A DNA stretch of 64,000 nt from Amoebophrya sp. A120 (taxonomy: Eukaryota > Sar > Dinophyceae > Syndiniales > Amoebophryaceae). Position 1 is the stretch's first letter. Each line of letters starts with the position of its first letter. Under the pieces are notes generated by a model. It did not search any database. It worked only from the letters and a program-made list of their open reading frames with translations, and was not told where the DNA came from. The stretch covers positions 293,874 through 357,873 of the forward strand of contig CAJINV010000023.1 in NCBI GenBank assembly GCA_905178155.1. Reading direction: 5' to 3'. Shown piece by piece: positions 63,360 to 64,000 of this stretch. Position numbers and translations under genes: made by a program.

Positions 63360-64000
63360 CTCTCTAGAAGAAAAGCGAAAAGCGCGCCAGGGGCGGCGCC
63401 GATCCATCATAGACGAGCCGGCAAAACAGGCAGGGCGGGGCTTGGGAGATTTCGCAGGCGGCCCTCGGGCCGGAGAGCCGTCTGCCCCCTTTTAGAAGAA
63501 ACGAGCAAAAACGAAAAGCGCAAAGAGCGCAAGGGGTGGCGCAGATCATCGAGCCGGCAAAACAGGAGGGGGCGCGGGCGATTTCGTAGACGGCCACCGC
63601 GCCGGCGAGATGTCTCGCTGCTTCGTTCCTTTTAGGTAGAGGAAACGAGCAAAAACGAAAAGCGAAAAGAGCGAAAGGGGCGACGCAGATCAGAGAGCCG
63701 GCAAGACAGGACGGGGCGTGGGCGATTTCGTAGACGGCACCCGGGCCGGAGGGGCGTCAGCTTGCTTTTAGAGGAAACGGGCAAAAACGGAAAGCGCAAA
63801 GCGCGCAAGGGGTGGCGCAGATCATAGAGCCGGCAAAACCTGGCGAAACAGGAGCGGACGCGGGCGATTTCGTAGACGGCTCTCGGGCCGGAGAGACGTC
63901 TGCTTCCTTTCAGAAGAAACGAGCAAAAACGGAAAGCGCAAAGCGCGCAAGGGGTGGCGCAGATCATAGAGCCGGCAAAAACTGGCGAAACAGGAGCGGA
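63360..64000. repeat. Tandem repeat ~135-142 bp, runs off the window
   Basis: Units marked by GAAACGAGCAAAAACG(A/G)AAAGC near 63500, 63642, 63776 and 63918, with GGGGTGGCGCAGATCATAGA and GGCGATTTCGTAGACGGC at fixed offsets. At least four units; the array continues past 64000. Confidence 0.88.

Overview
The window looks like nuclear DNA of a dinoflagellate-line alveolate, most probably a syndinian parasite of the Amoebophrya type. Three things point there. (1) Genes are broken by many short introns that carry terminal inverted repeats (TIRs) and sit between 4-7 bp direct repeats; such non-canonical 'introner' introns are known from Amoebophrya. (2) A near-perfect dinoflagellate spliced-leader sequence lies at 29909-29930. 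(3) Nearly all credible genes are on one strand, as in dinoflagellate unidirectional gene clusters. No bacterial-style operon, tRNA, rRNA or CRISPR array was seen. The species call is inference.

Layout. 1-900: C-terminal exon of a RAP-domain protein. 2.3-21.7 kb: three arrays of a ~308-bp repeat (2.3-3.95, 9.4-11.6 and 15.8-18.3 kb) alternating with genes. These include two clear paralogues of an unknown membrane protein (5929-8404 and 18834-21721) and a third signal-anchor protein (11609-15629). 22.5-26.0 kb: a secretory-type protein of five or more exons. 27.7-29.2 kb: small exons, including an 82-residue reading frame that exists only after two introners are removed. 29.2-31.4 kb: mostly non-coding, with the spliced-leader relict. 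32.0-41.4 kb: an ankyrin-repeat protein with a PDZ-like C-terminus, carrying about 17 introners and at least six ordinary GT-AG introns. 43.1-46.65 kb: a low-complexity protein with four introners. 46.78-49.76 kb: a 2,988-bp foldback element with 118-bp perfect TIRs and an 8-bp target duplication, filled with minisatellites. 50.3-52.0 kb: a duplicated small gene and one minus-strand Gly/Gln-rich reading frame. 52.3-63.0 kb: a long low-complexity acidic/serine-rich gene with about 15 introners, one of them 4.15 kb long and containing ~28 copies of an 84-bp satellite. 63.36-64 kb: a further tandem repeat running off the window.

The main result is the introner system. I place about 50 elements. 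Most start TAT(C/G) and end (C/G)ATA. Several TIR families coexist. At nearly every site, removing the element plus one copy of the flanking direct repeat restores a continuous reading frame, so the duplicated target site itself marks the splice junctions. Most of these junctions cannot be GT-AG.

Exon coordinates were assigned by hand from reading frame and direct repeats, with no transcript data. Treat gene ends and low-confidence exons as provisional.
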